The notes: generated by a model not told the origin, from the letters alone. A DNA stretch of 64,000 nt from Mycobacteroides franklinii (GCF_002013895.1 NZ_MAFQ01000005.1:549289-613288); one strand, 5' to 3'. Numbered from the stretch's first letter, positions 9,600 to 18,745 are shown. Made by a program: numbers and translations.

Positions 9600-10570
9600 C
9601 CGGCGGATTCCCCGGTGGCCCGGGCGGCCGGCGACTGGCTGATCGCCTCCAGCACCGTCACGATTTCATTGGTGACCTCGCTCGCGCGCTCATTGGGCAG
9701 CATGTGGCCCGAGCCCGGGTAGGTGCGCAGTTCGTTGGTCTGCAGGGCCGACGCAATGATCCGGGAATCGCCTGCCGGAGTGAGGAAGTCGCGGGCGCCT
9801 GCCAGTACCGCGGCGGGCTTGCCGCGGTAGGCGCTCAACCCTTCGGTCAGATCCTCATGGAGCACCATGCTCTCGGCGGCATCCTTGTAGCTGCGCGGGG
9901 TACCCGAGCGGATCTGGTCCCATACTCGGCTGACGTCATACGGCCGCGGGTCACGCCCGAACACCAGCGTCGAGATGATAGGGCGCATGAGGTATCCCTG
10001 CTGCAGGAACCAGCCCTGCGCGACGACGCCCAGGATGACCGCCTTGACGACCGTGAACACCGGCGGGACCACCCGGAGCCGGTGCAGGAGCCGTCCCGCT
10101 GAGGTGGCGACGAAGACCGCGGCAGAAATCCGCTGGGCCACCAGGTCCGGGTGGTACTCGCCGAGGCCCATCATGGTCATACCGCCCATCGAGTGACCGA
10201 CGATCACGATCTGCCCCGTGGGGATCTCGGCGTTGATGAAGTCGGCAGCATCCGCGGCGAGCTGCCGAACATTCACGGAGCCCCCGGGCGCCGGATCGGA
10301 CTTGCCGTGGCCGCGGTGGTCGAGGGCGATGATCCGCAGTTCGGAGTTGCGCTCGTGCAGCGGACCCGCCACGTCGTCCCACGCCTCGCGATTCTGGGTC
10401 CATCCGTGCAGGAACAGCACGGTGACGGCTGATGAGCCGCCCGCACGCAGACCTGCGCCGCCGGCCGCGCGGTTACCGGTGTCGGAGAATCCGATTCGGG
10501 TGCCGTCAGCAGCGATGAAGAAATCCTCGCGCTGACGCCACGCGGTCTCGGTGGCGGAATTACGGGTCAC
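9596..10570 (-). CDS. Alpha/beta hydrolase
   Basis: 324 residues. The oxyanion region is [16 protein letters not shown], the nucleophile elbow is GHSMGG with Ser127, then the acid residue in [15 protein letters not shown] and the histidine in [11 protein letters not shown]. It is a serine hydrolase (esterase/lipase type) with unknown substrate. The start overlaps the end of fadE6 by 11 nt, so it is cotranscribed with the acyl-CoA dehydrogenase and may act on a CoA or acyl ester (inference). Residues 40-47, in a low-complexity loop before the first strand, are copy 3 of the GLR-x-x-GSS repeat. Confidence 0.85.
   Translation of the reverse strand: MTRNSATETAWRQREDFFIAADGTRIGFSDTGNRAAGGAGLRAGGSSAVTVLFLHGWTQNREAWDDVAGPLHERNSELRIIALDHRGHGKSDPAPGGSVNVRQLAADAADFINAEIPTGQIVIVGHSMGGMTMMGLGEYHPDLVAQRISAAVFVATSAGRLLHRLRVVPPVFTVVKAVILGVVAQGWFLQQGYLMRPIISTLVFGRDPRPYDVSRVWDQIRSGTPRSYKDAAESMVLHEDLTEGLSAYRGKPAAVLAGARDFLTPAGDSRIIASALQTNELRTYPGSGHMLPNERASEVTNEIVTVLEAISQSPAARATGESAG
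10430..10453 (-). repeat. Short dispersed coding repeat, copy 3 (GLRAGGSS)
   Basis: Encodes residues 40-47 of the alpha/beta hydrolase. It matches copy 1 at 20 of 24 bases, with three of the four differences at wobble positions or a single Ser-to-Gly change. Confidence 0.45.
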
Positions 10571-12743
10571 GCGGCAGTCCTAACAGTCGCTCGGCAATGA
10601 TATTTAGCTGCACCTCGGAGGTGCCGCCGTAGATGGTGGTCGCACGGCTAGCTAAAAGATAGTCCGCCCACCGACCCTGCTCCTGCCCGGAATCGCCGAT
10701 GGCGCCATCTTGTCCAAAGTGGTTCACCACGAATTCGGCGTAGCCCTGCCCCGTGCGCATGCCGAGTAGCTTGGACACCGCGGCCGACGGCATCGGGTCG
10801 CCGCCGGCGAGGGTCAGCAGGGTGGAGCGCAGATTCAGTAGTTTGACCCCGTGCCCCTCGGCGATCAGCTGGCCCGCCCGGTCACGCGCGACCTCGCTGA
10901 GCTCGTGCCCGCCGACGAAGGCCACCAGGTCGTCCAGGCTGGCCAGGAACGGCAGGTCGGAACTGCCGATCGAAACCCGTTCCGCCGTCAACGTATTGCG
11001 GCTGACCTCCCAGCCGCGGTTGACCTCGCCCACTACCAGCTCATCAGGCACGAACACGTCATCGATGAAGACCTCGTTGAACAGTGCACCGCCGGTCATT
11101 TCGCGTAGCGGCCGAACGGTGACACCCTCGCTCTTCATGTCGATGAGGAAGTAGGTGATGCCATTGTGTTTGGGGGCGCTGGGGTCTGTGCGCGCCAGGC
11201 AGGCACCCCAATCGGCGAATTGGGCCACCGAGGTCCAGATCTTCTGACCGGTGAGCCGCCAGCCGCCGTCCACCTTGACCGCTTTGGTGGACAGACCCGC
11301 GAGATCCGACCCGGCGCCGGGCTCGGAAAACAGCTGGCACCACATCATTTCGCCACGGAATGTGGGCGGCAGGAACCGTTCCTTCTGTTCCTCGGTGCCA
11401 TACGCGACGATGGAAGGCACCAGCCAGGTCGCGATGCCGAGCTGTGGCCGGCGCACCTTTCCGGTGAGGAACTCCTGCGAGATGATCACCTGCTCGATGG
11501 GAGACGCGGAGCGCCCCCACGGCGTGGGCAGGTAGGGCAACACCCATCCGCCTTCGGCAATGGCGGCATTGCGTTTCCCGGACGGGATCTCCTTGAGAGC
11601 GGCAACCTCGGCGCGAATCTCCTCACGGAGGGCCTCGGTTTCCGGTGCCAGATCGATGTCCACCTTGCGCAGTCCGTGCTCGACGGCAGAGCGCACCACG
11701 GTCGCGGGCGCGCCGCCGGAACGACCCAGGGCGGCACTGAGACCCAGCGCCCTGCGGTAGTAGATGTGGGCGTCGTGCTCCCAGGTGTAGCCGATACCGC
11801 CGTGCACCTGAATGCAATCCTGCGCGCACTGCTGGGCTGCTGCCGGAGCCAGCGTCGCGGCCACCGCGGCCGCGAACTCGACGACGCCCGCGGCCTCGTC
11901 GGCGTCGTCCAGGGCGCGCGCGGCGTCCCACACGGCGGCGGTGGCCCGTTCGGTGACGGCGGCCATGGTGGCGCACTTGTGCTTGATGGCCTGGAATTGT
12001 CCGATGGGGCGGCCGAATTGCTCACGCACCTTGGCATATTCGGATGCGGAGTCCGTCGCCCAGCGAGCGACGCCGACAGCCTCGGCGGATATGAGCGTGG
12101 AGATGATGGCCGTGGCGCGGGCATCGGTGAGGTTGGTCAGCACGCGATCGGGCCGAACCTGCACGCCGCGTGCCGACACATGCGCCACCGGCCGCAGCGG
12201 GTCCACACTCTGTTGCGGGTCGAGAGTGACGTCATCGGCGCTGAACACCGCCCACACTCGGTCGGTGCCGACGGAGACCGGCGCCACCACGTAGGCCGCC
12301 GACGCGGCCGACAGCACTGAACGCGCCTGTCCGTCAACGGTCAGAGTGCCATCGGAATCCGTTGCCGTGAACGATGATCCAGCAGAGAAGGTGGCGATGG
12401 ACACGCCAGAGGCCAGATCATTCAGCAGGGGATGGCCAGGGTCGTGGGCGCTGATGAGCGCGCTCGCGATCACCGAGGGGACAAACGGGCCGGGCGCGGC
12501 GCCCCGCCCGAACTCGGCCACCACAATGGCAAGTTCGAGCGCGCCAAACCCTTGGCCACCAATCGATTCAGCGAGATGAACGGAGGTAAGACCCTGATCC
12601 GCCGCGGCCTTCCAGAACGGCGGCGGCCACGGCAACGGCGTCTCGAGCGTCTCGTGGAGCAGCTCGGAGGGCACAACGCGCTCGACGAACGCATGCGCCG
12701 AATCCGCAAGTGCTACATGCTCACTGTTGATGGCGATCGGCAT
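10560..12743 (-). CDS. fadE6: Two-domain acyl-CoA dehydrogenase FadE6-like
   Basis: 727 residues, about twice a normal acyl-CoA dehydrogenase. Two complete ACAD units are fused. Residues 1-370 end with CIQVHGGIGYTWEHDAHIY; residues 385-727 contain MWCQLFSEPGAGSDLAGL, WRLTGQKIWTS and IYGGTSEVQLNIIAERLLG. FadE6 (Rv0271c, 731 residues) has this architecture and lies beside fadD2. The enzyme should oxidise an acyl-CoA to the enoyl-CoA with FAD and pass electrons to ETF; the EtfD membrane partner is encoded at 58233-61265. The actinobacterial steroid-type ACADs work as heteromers of two chains, so this fusion may carry both roles in one chain (inference). Confidence 0.87.
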   Translation of the reverse strand: MPIAINSEHVALADSAHAFVERVVPSELLHETLETPLPWPPPFWKAAADQGLTSVHLAESIGGQGFGALELAIVVAEFGRGAAPGPFVPSVIASALISAHDPGHPLLNDLASGVSIATFSAGSSFTATDSDGTLTVDGQARSVLSAASAAYVVAPVSVGTDRVWAVFSADDVTLDPQQSVDPLRPVAHVSARGVQVRPDRVLTNLTDARATAIISTLISAEAVGVARWATDSASEYAKVREQFGRPIGQFQAIKHKCATMAAVTERATAAVWDAARALDDADEAAGVVEFAAAVAATLAPAAAQQCAQDCIQVHGGIGYTWEHDAHIYYRRALGLSAALGRSGGAPATVVRSAVEHGLRKVDIDLAPETEALREEIRAEVAALKEIPSGKRNAAIAEGGWVLPYLPTPWGRSASPIEQVIISQEFLTGKVRRPQLGIATWLVPSIVAYGTEEQKERFLPPTFRGEMMWCQLFSEPGAGSDLAGLSTKAVKVDGGWRLTGQKIWTSVAQFADWGACLARTDPSAPKHNGITYFLIDMKSEGVTVRPLREMTGGALFNEVFIDDVFVPDELVVGEVNRGWEVSRNTLTAERVSIGSSDLPFLASLDDLVAFVGGHELSEVARDRAGQLIAEGHGVKLLNLRSTLLTLAGGDPMPSAAVSKLLGMRTGQGYAEFVVNHFGQDGAIGDSGQEQGRWADYLLASRATTIYGGTSEVQLNIIAERLLGLPRDP

Positions 12744-12758
12744 GGGATTGCTTCCTAA

Positions 12759-13610
12759 CTATTCGGAGCTGGGCTCGCTGTGGCTGGCGCGGTCTTCATA
12801 TGCGGCACGGGCCGAGGTGCCATGAGCATCGAGCATGAAGTGGTCCATCCCCAGTGATCGCGCGGCAGGGCCGTACAGCGATCGGGGCAGCATTGCGGTG
12901 GTCCGTAGCAGGGGGCCGAGTTTCTTGGGCACCATGACGGGGAACTTTCCCTTGCGTACGGCTTTCAACACACCGGCCGCAATATCTTCGGGCTGAACGA
13001 TTCCCAGCAGCCAGTGCTTTTCCAGGCCGGCCACCAGTTCGGTGTTGACCACGCCGGGCATCACACAGACAACGGAGATGTTGTCATCTTTGAGCTCGAG
13101 GGTCAGTGATTCGCAGAGGCCAACCACGGCCCACTTCGTCGCGCAATAGGTGGCGAGTCCGGGCACGCCCATCTTGCCCGCCGCCGACGCGATGTTGACG
13201 ATCACGCCACCGCCACGCGGCTTCATCCGTGCGACGGCGAGCTGACTGCCCCAGATGACGCCGCGCACGTTGATATCGAGCTGGCGCTGGATGGATTCCA
13301 GGGATTCTTCCCCGAACGGGGTGATGGGCATGATGCCCGCGTTGTTCACGATCACGTCGACGGGGCCGATGGTGGCCGCGATGGTGTCGAGGAAGGCCTC
13401 GAAGCTGCCGTGGTCGGTCACATCCAGCGGCAGGCCGATGGTGCCATTGCCGATCTCGGCTGCGGTGTTCTCACACAGCTTCTTGTCGATATCGCCGATC
13501 GCGACCTTGGCACCTTCGGCGGCGAACGCCGTGGCGATGGCCCGACCGATTCCCCGGGCTCCGCCGGTGATGGCGACGACCTTGCCTGCGAGCTGTACGG
13601 CTGTTCCCAT
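12759..13610 (-). CDS. Short-chain dehydrogenase/reductase
   Basis: About 283 residues from ATG 13610; an ATG at 13622 is an alternative. Classical SDR motifs are GGARGIGRAIA (nucleotide binding), IVNNAGIMP, and the catalytic Tyr-Lys in YCATKWA, preceded by VNIASAAGK with the serine. The C-terminus is extended, as in mycobacterial SDRs of the ephD/Rv0068 style. Substrate unknown, probably a lipid alcohol or ketone. It precedes fadE6 by 15 bp on the same strand. The 78-bp gap upstream has a direct repeat of TACGAAT and is a likely promoter. Confidence 0.85.
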   Translation of the reverse strand: MGTAVQLAGKVVAITGGARGIGRAIATAFAAEGAKVAIGDIDKKLCENTAAEIGNGTIGLPLDVTDHGSFEAFLDTIAATIGPVDVIVNNAGIMPITPFGEESLESIQRQLDINVRGVIWGSQLAVARMKPRGGGVIVNIASAAGKMGVPGLATYCATKWAVVGLCESLTLELKDDNISVVCVMPGVVNTELVAGLEKHWLLGIVQPEDIAAGVLKAVRKGKFPVMVPKKLGPLLRTTAMLPRSLYGPAARSLGMDHFMLDAHGTSARAAYEDRASHSEPSSE

Positions 13611-13688
13611 TCGTCCTCCCACGCCATTGTGGTATCCGTTGTACGAATCTTTACGAATTCCGCCTAGTGTAAATCTTCGGGCGCTAGC

Positions 13689-14642
13689 CTAACGCACGCG
13701 GTCAGCTAGCGGCATCCCCTCTTGTATACGCCGACAGTTGTCGATCGCGTGGTCCAGGTAGCGCGTCATGGTGTCCGCGGTGAACCAGGTGACGTGCGGC
13801 GTGAGCACCACATTCGGCAGTGAGAGCAGCGGGTTGTCCGATGAAACGGGCTCTTGGGCAAAGACATCGAGACCGGCCGCGCCGAGTGGGCCCTGCCGGA
13901 GCGCATTGACCAGCGCCGCCTCGTCGACGACGGCTCCGCGTGAGGTGTTCACCAACACCGAACCGGGCCTCATCTGAGATAGGGCGGTGGCATCGAGCAG
14001 GCGGGTGCTGGCCTCGGTCAGCGGCAGATGCAGCGAGACGATATCGCTGCTGGTCAGCAGGTCATCGAGGCCGCGCCAGCCGTCGGTGCCGTCGTCGCGG
14101 GTGCTGGTGTGCAGCACGGTGGAGCCCATCGCCAACAGGATGCGCTCGAGTGTCTTGGCGATGTTGCCGTATCCCACCAATCCGACTGTGCACGAGCCGA
14201 TATCGCGCACCGTCTCGCCGAGGGACTGATCGGTGGGCCAGCCGTGACCGGTGCGAATGTCGCGGTCCAGTCGCGGCAACTGCCGCAGCGCCGCCAACAT
14301 CAGCAGTAGTGCGCCCTCGGCGACCGAGGGCGCGTTGGCTCCCGGCATGTTGGCGACGGCCACCCCGTGCTCCCTTGCGGCCTCCAGGGCGATGGTGTTC
14401 ACCCCCGCGCCGAACTTGTGGATCAGCCGTAGCCGTTCGCCCCGCGCCACGTCGTCTGCGGACAGCGGGCGCAGCACATGCCATAGCACCTCGGCCTGCG
14501 GCAGTTCGGCGTAGAAGGTGTCATCGTCATCTTCGGCGCAAAAGCGCACGTCGAGCCAATCGGCATGCGGTGCAAGCTGTTCACGGACCCGAGGACCGCC
14601 GGGAAAATGGGCGAGAACTCTCACCACCGTGTGCTTGCCCAT
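13689..14642 (-). CDS. D-2-hydroxyacid dehydrogenase family protein
   Basis: 317 residues. NAD-binding Rossmann motif GLVGYGNIAKTLERIL; catalytic Arg in VNTSRGAVVDE, Glu in LDVFAQEP and His in LTPHVTWFT are all present, so the enzyme should be active. It will interconvert a 2-keto acid and a D-2-hydroxy acid; the substrate is unknown. The start overlaps the end of the upstream hydrolase gene by 22 nt (a GTG at 14627 would shorten this), implying one operon with the hydrolase and the TetR regulator. Confidence 0.86.
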   Translation of the reverse strand: MGKHTVVRVLAHFPGGPRVREQLAPHADWLDVRFCAEDDDDTFYAELPQAEVLWHVLRPLSADDVARGERLRLIHKFGAGVNTIALEAAREHGVAVANMPGANAPSVAEGALLLMLAALRQLPRLDRDIRTGHGWPTDQSLGETVRDIGSCTVGLVGYGNIAKTLERILLAMGSTVLHTSTRDDGTDGWRGLDDLLTSSDIVSLHLPLTEASTRLLDATALSQMRPGSVLVNTSRGAVVDEAALVNALRQGPLGAAGLDVFAQEPVSSDNPLLSLPNVVLTPHVTWFTADTMTRYLDHAIDNCRRIQEGMPLADRVR

Positions 14643-15742
14643 TCCGCGATGGTATCGGCCTGATCCTGGCGGGCCCCGGGGTTCTGGAAGTAGTGGTCGG
14701 CATCGACGGTCGCCTGAGACTTGTCGGCCGAGCCCAGTGCGTCGTAGATCCGCCGTGCGTCCGAGGGGAAGACCCCGGTGTCACCGTCGGCGTTGATGAC
14801 CAGTGCCGGGACGGTGACGTCGGCCAGGTGTGGTTCGGCACGGGTCTGTGCGTGCGACAGGCTCCACATGCCGAGCCAGTTCTTCAGCGTGGTGGCGCAA
14901 CCGATCCCGAACGTGGAGCGGTTGGCCTTCACCGGAACACCGGCGTAGCACAGGTTCGCGGGACGCTTGGTTGGCTCCAGCGTGGGGTCGACCATGCGTG
15001 GGTCGGCCCAGGTGCGGTGCACGGTGAAGGCCCGGTCGCTGAACCCCGCCGCGCGTACGCGTGTGAGCTCGTCGAGGGCCCACGCGGTGATCCGGTGATT
15101 GCGTGCCGCCTGTCCCGCACGGTATTTGGCGACGAATTCGGGGGAGTAGGCCGGTCCGTTCGCCTCGTTGAACAGATCGAGGGCGGGGTCGGTGGAGGCC
15201 GGATCGCTTTCGTCGATCACCGAGGCGTCCATCCAGTCCGTGAGTACGTCGGGGCGGCCCAGGTGCGCCGCCGTGGCGACGTACCCGGCGGCGGCGGGCA
15301 GGCTGTCCAGCCCTTCCGCGGGGCGCATGCCCTCCAGCGGTGTCACCTTGGGTGCGGCTGCCTGAGACTGATAGGCCGCCATGAGCGACCCGCCCCCCGA
15401 GTTACCCAGCAGGAGTACGGTTTCCACTCCCGCTTGTTCGCGCAGCCAGCGCACGCCCACGCCGATGTCGACTAGGGCGTGATCGAGCAGGAACTGGCTT
15501 TCGAATCCCCGGAATCGGGTGTTCCAGCCCAGGAATCCATACCCATGCCGGGCCAGGTATTCGGCGATGTAGTGCTCGGAGAAGTCGATTTGGTAGTGGG
15601 TGGCGATGAAGGCGATCTTGGGTTTGGTGCCTGCGGCCCGGTGGTACAGGCCCTGGCATGGATGACCGCCGGCGCCGTTGCGCCCGGCGGTCGGCGAGGG
15701 CAGTCCGATGAACTCTCGCTCGACTGTCACTTCGGTGGGCAT
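14621..15742 (-). CDS. Alpha/beta hydrolase (dienelactone-hydrolase-like)
   Basis: 373 residues. Nucleophile elbow GNSGGGSLMAAYQ, acid-residue strand VPALVINADGDTGVFPSDAR and a late histidine in DADHYFQ. An insert of about 100 residues between the elbow and the acid strand forms a lid. No signal peptide. The TetR gene directly precedes it with no gap between stop and start, so expression is probably autoregulated together. Substrate unknown. Confidence 0.82.
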   Translation of the reverse strand: MPTEVTVEREFIGLPSPTAGRNGAGGHPCQGLYHRAAGTKPKIAFIATHYQIDFSEHYIAEYLARHGYGFLGWNTRFRGFESQFLLDHALVDIGVGVRWLREQAGVETVLLLGNSGGGSLMAAYQSQAAAPKVTPLEGMRPAEGLDSLPAAAGYVATAAHLGRPDVLTDWMDASVIDESDPASTDPALDLFNEANGPAYSPEFVAKYRAGQAARNHRITAWALDELTRVRAAGFSDRAFTVHRTWADPRMVDPTLEPTKRPANLCYAGVPVKANRSTFGIGCATTLKNWLGMWSLSHAQTRAEPHLADVTVPALVINADGDTGVFPSDARRIYDALGSADKSQATVDADHYFQNPGARQDQADTIAEWASTRW

Positions 15743-16360
15743 TCAGCAGACCTCCTTGGAATAGATGGCGCGGTAACAGATTCCGGCCAGGGTGTCGATG
15801 CAGGCATCGTCGTCGACGGTGGCGGCGTTGCCCTGGCTGAGCTGGTTGTAGGCGAATTGGTTCATCATCGAGACGATCGCGGTCGCCATGAGGTGCGGAT
15901 CATTGCCGGGGCTGTATCCGTCACGTTGCGCACGTTTGATGGTGGTAGTGAGGAAATCGATTGGTTCGGAACATATTTGGTTCCAGAAATCGGCGAACTC
16001 GGCACTGATCATGGCCATCTGCGACACGCTGATCATCTCGGCCAGTTGATGGCGCCAGGTGAGCCAGTGTGCGGTGGCGATGTCGCGTGCGCGCTGCTTA
16101 TCTGTCTGTGCCCGTGGCTCCGCGACCAGGGACGAGACGCGCTCCTGCGCCTCGGTGCGAAATCGGATGGCCCATTGCGCGACCATCGCCTCTTTGGAGT
16201 CGTAGTAGTTGTAGAACGACGCCGTGGACCGGCCTGCTTCGGTGGCGATATCGGCGACGGTGGTGGCAAGAATTCCTTTGCGGGCGATCACCGTTCGTGC
16301 GGCCTCGTCGATAGCGGCCTGGGTTTGACGGCCCCGCACGGTGGGTTGAACCACGCTCAC
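15743..16360 (-). CDS. TetR-family regulator
   Basis: 205 residues. The N-terminal HTH runs from about residue 10 to 60: AIDEAARTVIARKGILATTVADIATEAGRSTASFYNYYDSKEAM in short, with recognition helix STASFYNYY. The C-terminal ligand domain is all helical. It heads an operon with the hydrolase and dehydrogenase genes and is divergent from the VOC gene. A 9-bp inverted repeat at 16414-16437 between the two starts is the likely operator. Ligand unknown. Confidence 0.88.
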   Translation of the reverse strand: MSVVQPTVRGRQTQAAIDEAARTVIARKGILATTVADIATEAGRSTASFYNYYDSKEAMVAQWAIRFRTEAQERVSSLVAEPRAQTDKQRARDIATAHWLTWRHQLAEMISVSQMAMISAEFADFWNQICSEPIDFLTTTIKRAQRDGYSPGNDPHLMATAIVSMMNQFAYNQLSQGNAATVDDDACIDTLAGICYRAIYSKEVC

Positions 16361-16413
16361 CTCCCTCTGGCGAGCATGCTCGTGCTCACGTTGCCGATGG
16401 GTATTGACCCGTT

Positions 16414-16437
16414 TCTGAATCTGATGTTAGATTCAGA
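16414..16437. promoter_or_regulatory. Inverted-repeat operator in divergent TetR/VOC region
   Basis: TCTGAATCT and AGATTCAGA form a perfect 9-bp inverted repeat around the spacer GATGTT. It lies between the TetR start (16360) and the VOC gene start (16487), where a repressor could control both directions. Confidence 0.65.
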
Positions 16438-16486
16438 TTAGCGTAAAACGCAAGGTAGTCATGCGGTCGGATCAAGGAGGCTCCCC

Positions 16487-17074
16487 ATGACGATGATCAA
16501 GCCGAACAACCCCAACTCTGAATTCGAGTTCGGCGGTTTTAACCATGTGGCGCTTGTGTGTTCGGATATGGCACGCACTGTGGACTTCTACTCCAACGTG
16601 CTGGGCATGCCGCTCATCAAGTCGCTCGACCTGCCGATGGGGCAGGGGCAGCACTTTTTCTTCGATGCCGGCGGCGGCGACTGTTTGGCCTTCTTCTGGT
16701 TCAAGGATGCCCCGGACGGTGTGCCCGGGATATCGGCCCCGGAGGCGATTCCGGGGATCGGCGACATTGTGAGCGCTGTGAGCTCCATGAACCACATCTC
16801 GCTGCACGTACCTGCCGAGAAGTTCGACGAGTACCGCGTCAAGCTGAAGGCCAAGGGCGTGCGGGTGGGGCCCATCCTGAATCATGACGAGAGTGAGTTC
16901 CAGGTATCGAGGGAACTGCACCCGGGCGTGTATGTGCGCTCGTTCTACTTCCTCGACCCCGACGGAATTACCCTCGAGTTTGCTTGCTGGACAAAGGAGT
17001 TCACGGCAGCGGACGTAAGTGTTGCGCCGAAGACCGCAGCGGAGCGCAGCCCGCGCGAGGTGGCTACCGCCTGA
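16487..17074 (+). CDS. VOC (glyoxalase/bleomycin-resistance fold) protein
   Basis: 195 residues from ATG 16487, with a strong AAGGAGG site at 16474-16480. Two beta-alpha-beta-beta-beta halves are visible: FNHVALVCSDMARTVDFY with a metal-ligand histidine, MNHISLHVPAEKFDEY, and the closing FYFLDPDGITLEFACW with the glutamate ligand. This fits a metal-dependent lyase, isomerase or ring-cleavage dioxygenase-like enzyme; the reaction cannot be assigned. A palindromic operator is upstream. Its 3' end overlaps the convergent TetR gene by 11 nt. Confidence 0.85.
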   Translation: MTMIKPNNPNSEFEFGGFNHVALVCSDMARTVDFYSNVLGMPLIKSLDLPMGQGQHFFFDAGGGDCLAFFWFKDAPDGVPGISAPEAIPGIGDIVSAVSSMNHISLHVPAEKFDEYRVKLKAKGVRVGPILNHDESEFQVSRELHPGVYVRSFYFLDPDGITLEFACWTKEFTAADVSVAPKTAAERSPREVATA

Positions 17075-17663
17075 CCGGCTCCAGCAGCTCCGTGAGGACC
17101 CGGACGAGTTCGGTGCTGGTGAGCCTGAGCTGCCCGGAGACCCAGGCGGCAAGCGTGTGCCCGACACCGCCGACTGTGAAATAGGAAGCGGCCCGCAGGG
17201 ATTCATCCGCGGCAGCCTGATAGGTCTTGTTCATGTGTTGCCCCGACAGGCCTGCGAAGAGGTCCCAGGCCGCGTATCGCCTGTCGGCAATCACCGAATT
17301 GGCCGGATTGTGGCCGAACAGCAGCGAGCCGATGCGCGGATCCGTTTCGATGATGTGCACCAGATTGCCGATACCGGCGGCGGTCTTGTCGCGCAGGGGT
17401 GCCGTGTCGACAGCCTTCTGGGTGGTTGACGCGACGTGGCCGATGGCCCTGTCGAATACCTCGGCACTGAGCTGATCGAGATCGGTGAAACTCTCGTAGA
17501 AGTATCGGGCGACCACGCCCGCGTGCTTGCACAGGCCGCGGACCGTCAGATTCGGTGCGGGACCAGAGGTGAGCAGATCCAGGCCGGCGTCCAGGAGTCG
17601 ATTCCGCCGTTCGGCCTGACGGTCAGGGGCCTGGACGCCCCCGTACACCCGCGATGACGTCAC
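17064..17663 (-). CDS. TetR-family regulator
   Basis: 199 residues from GTG 17663; the frame is open to 17735 but that would run through the divergent promoter. HTH region: RNRLLDAGLDLLTS, LTVRGLCKHAGVVARYFYESF. The C-terminal domain ends in a long helix. It is divergent from the MpaB-type oxygenase gene, and the palindrome at 17701-17722 sits between them, so it probably represses that gene and itself. Confidence 0.82.
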   Translation of the reverse strand: MTSSRVYGGVQAPDRQAERRNRLLDAGLDLLTSGPAPNLTVRGLCKHAGVVARYFYESFTDLDQLSAEVFDRAIGHVASTTQKAVDTAPLRDKTAAGIGNLVHIIETDPRIGSLLFGHNPANSVIADRRYAAWDLFAGLSGQHMNKTYQAAADESLRAASYFTVGGVGHTLAAWVSGQLRLTSTELVRVLTELLEPVRR

Positions 17664-17700
17664 CAGAACATCTTGACAGGTGGTGGTCCGCTGAACGATA

Positions 17701-17722
17701 TTTGAGAACAAGCGTTCGCAAA
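17701..17722. promoter_or_regulatory. Palindromic operator upstream of MpaB-type oxygenase
   Basis: The site reads TTTG-N-GAAC-N4-GTTC-N-CAAA, a symmetric 22-bp palindrome with matching halves at 8 of 9 positions. It ends 12 bp before the ATG at 17735 and 38 bp upstream of the divergent TetR GTG. Confidence 0.6.
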
Positions 17723-17734
17723 TACAAGGGGTCA

Positions 17735-18673
17735 ATGGTGACTATCGAGCAGGTGTCGGGAGTCGAAGGGCAGCTATCGGACGACGGGGGCCCCGGCACG
17801 CGGAGCCGTCGTCATGAGCCGGTCCCACCCGCGGCGGATTTGTCGCCGTGGTGGTCCTGGCGACGGCAGCCCACCATGGGTGACAACCTGATGGGCCTGG
17901 CCCTCTTGGCGGGGCCGGCCAACATCGTCATGCAGCTGGCACGTCCCGGTGTGGGATACGGCGTGGTCGATAGCACGGTGGAAAGTGGCCGTGCCGATCT
18001 GCATCCCATCAAGCGGGCCAGGACCACCTTCACCTTCTTGGCGGTCTCGGCACTGGGCAGTCCGGAGCAGAAGGCCGCGTTCCGAAAGGCGACCAACCGC
18101 TCTCATGCGCGGGTGCATTCGGAGCCGGGGGACAAAGTGCAGTACAACGCCTTTGACCCGGAACTGCAAAAGTGGGTGGCGATCTGCCTCTACAAGGGAT
18201 TCGTCGATGTGTATGAGGCATTTGTCGGGCCGCTGACCGGCGAGATGGCCGAACGGTGTTTGCAGGACGGGGCCGTCATGGGCACCACCTTGCAGATGCC
18301 GCTGGCGATGTGGCCGAAGTCGTGTGCCGAGTTCGATGAATATTGGCAGCAGTCATTAGAGCTGGTGCACATTGACGATCATGTACGCCCGTACCTGTAT
18401 CGGATCATCTCGGCATCCATCGCGGTGCCAAAGTTCATGCGTCGGCCGGTGGGCGCCTTTTCGCGGTTGATCTCCACGGGATTCTTGCCGCAACGATTCC
18501 GGGACGAGATGAGACTGCCGTGGAGCCCTGCCCGCGAGCGAATGTTCCGGCGGCTCGTCGCTCTGCTCGGGTTGGCCAGCCGTCTGCTGCCCAACGGGTT
18601 GCGCCGGTTCCCGTTCAACGCCTTGATGCTCGATCTCGACTGGCGTATTCGCACCGGGCGCCCGCTGGTCTGA
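17735..18673 (+). CDS. MpaB-type oxygenase (DUF2236) family protein
   Basis: 312 residues from ATG 17735 (GTG 17738 also possible). The family core is visible as TFTFLAVSALGSPEQKAAF, then HARVHSEPGDKVQYNAFDP and LYKGFVDVYEAF, which supply the haem/iron-binding histidines in the latex-clearing and MpaB relatives. Members cleave C=C bonds or peptides oxidatively; the substrate here is unknown. It begins with a low-complexity N-terminus and no clear signal peptide. Divergent TetR and a palindrome suggest substrate-induced expression. Confidence 0.8.
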   Translation: MVTIEQVSGVEGQLSDDGGPGTRSRRHEPVPPAADLSPWWSWRRQPTMGDNLMGLALLAGPANIVMQLARPGVGYGVVDSTVESGRADLHPIKRARTTFTFLAVSALGSPEQKAAFRKATNRSHARVHSEPGDKVQYNAFDPELQKWVAICLYKGFVDVYEAFVGPLTGEMAERCLQDGAVMGTTLQMPLAMWPKSCAEFDEYWQQSLELVHIDDHVRPYLYRIISASIAVPKFMRRPVGAFSRLISTGFLPQRFRDEMRLPWSPARERMFRRLVALLGLASRLLPNGLRRFPFNALMLDLDWRIRTGRPLV

Positions 18674-18745
18674 ACCATATTGGGCTAACAAACGTATCCA
18701 GTTAGCGGTGTGACACAGTCCGCATCCCACCCGTGACCATGCGGT

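Noticed and set aside
11166..12320. 384-codon plus-strand open frame opposite fadE6
   Set aside because: His/Gly/Arg-rich shadow with no family pattern; the opposite strand encodes a clear two-domain acyl-CoA dehydrogenase.
13940..15475. 511-codon plus-strand open frame
   Set aside because: Lies antisense to the dehydrogenase and hydrolase genes and is Arg/Ala-rich noise from high-GC third positions.
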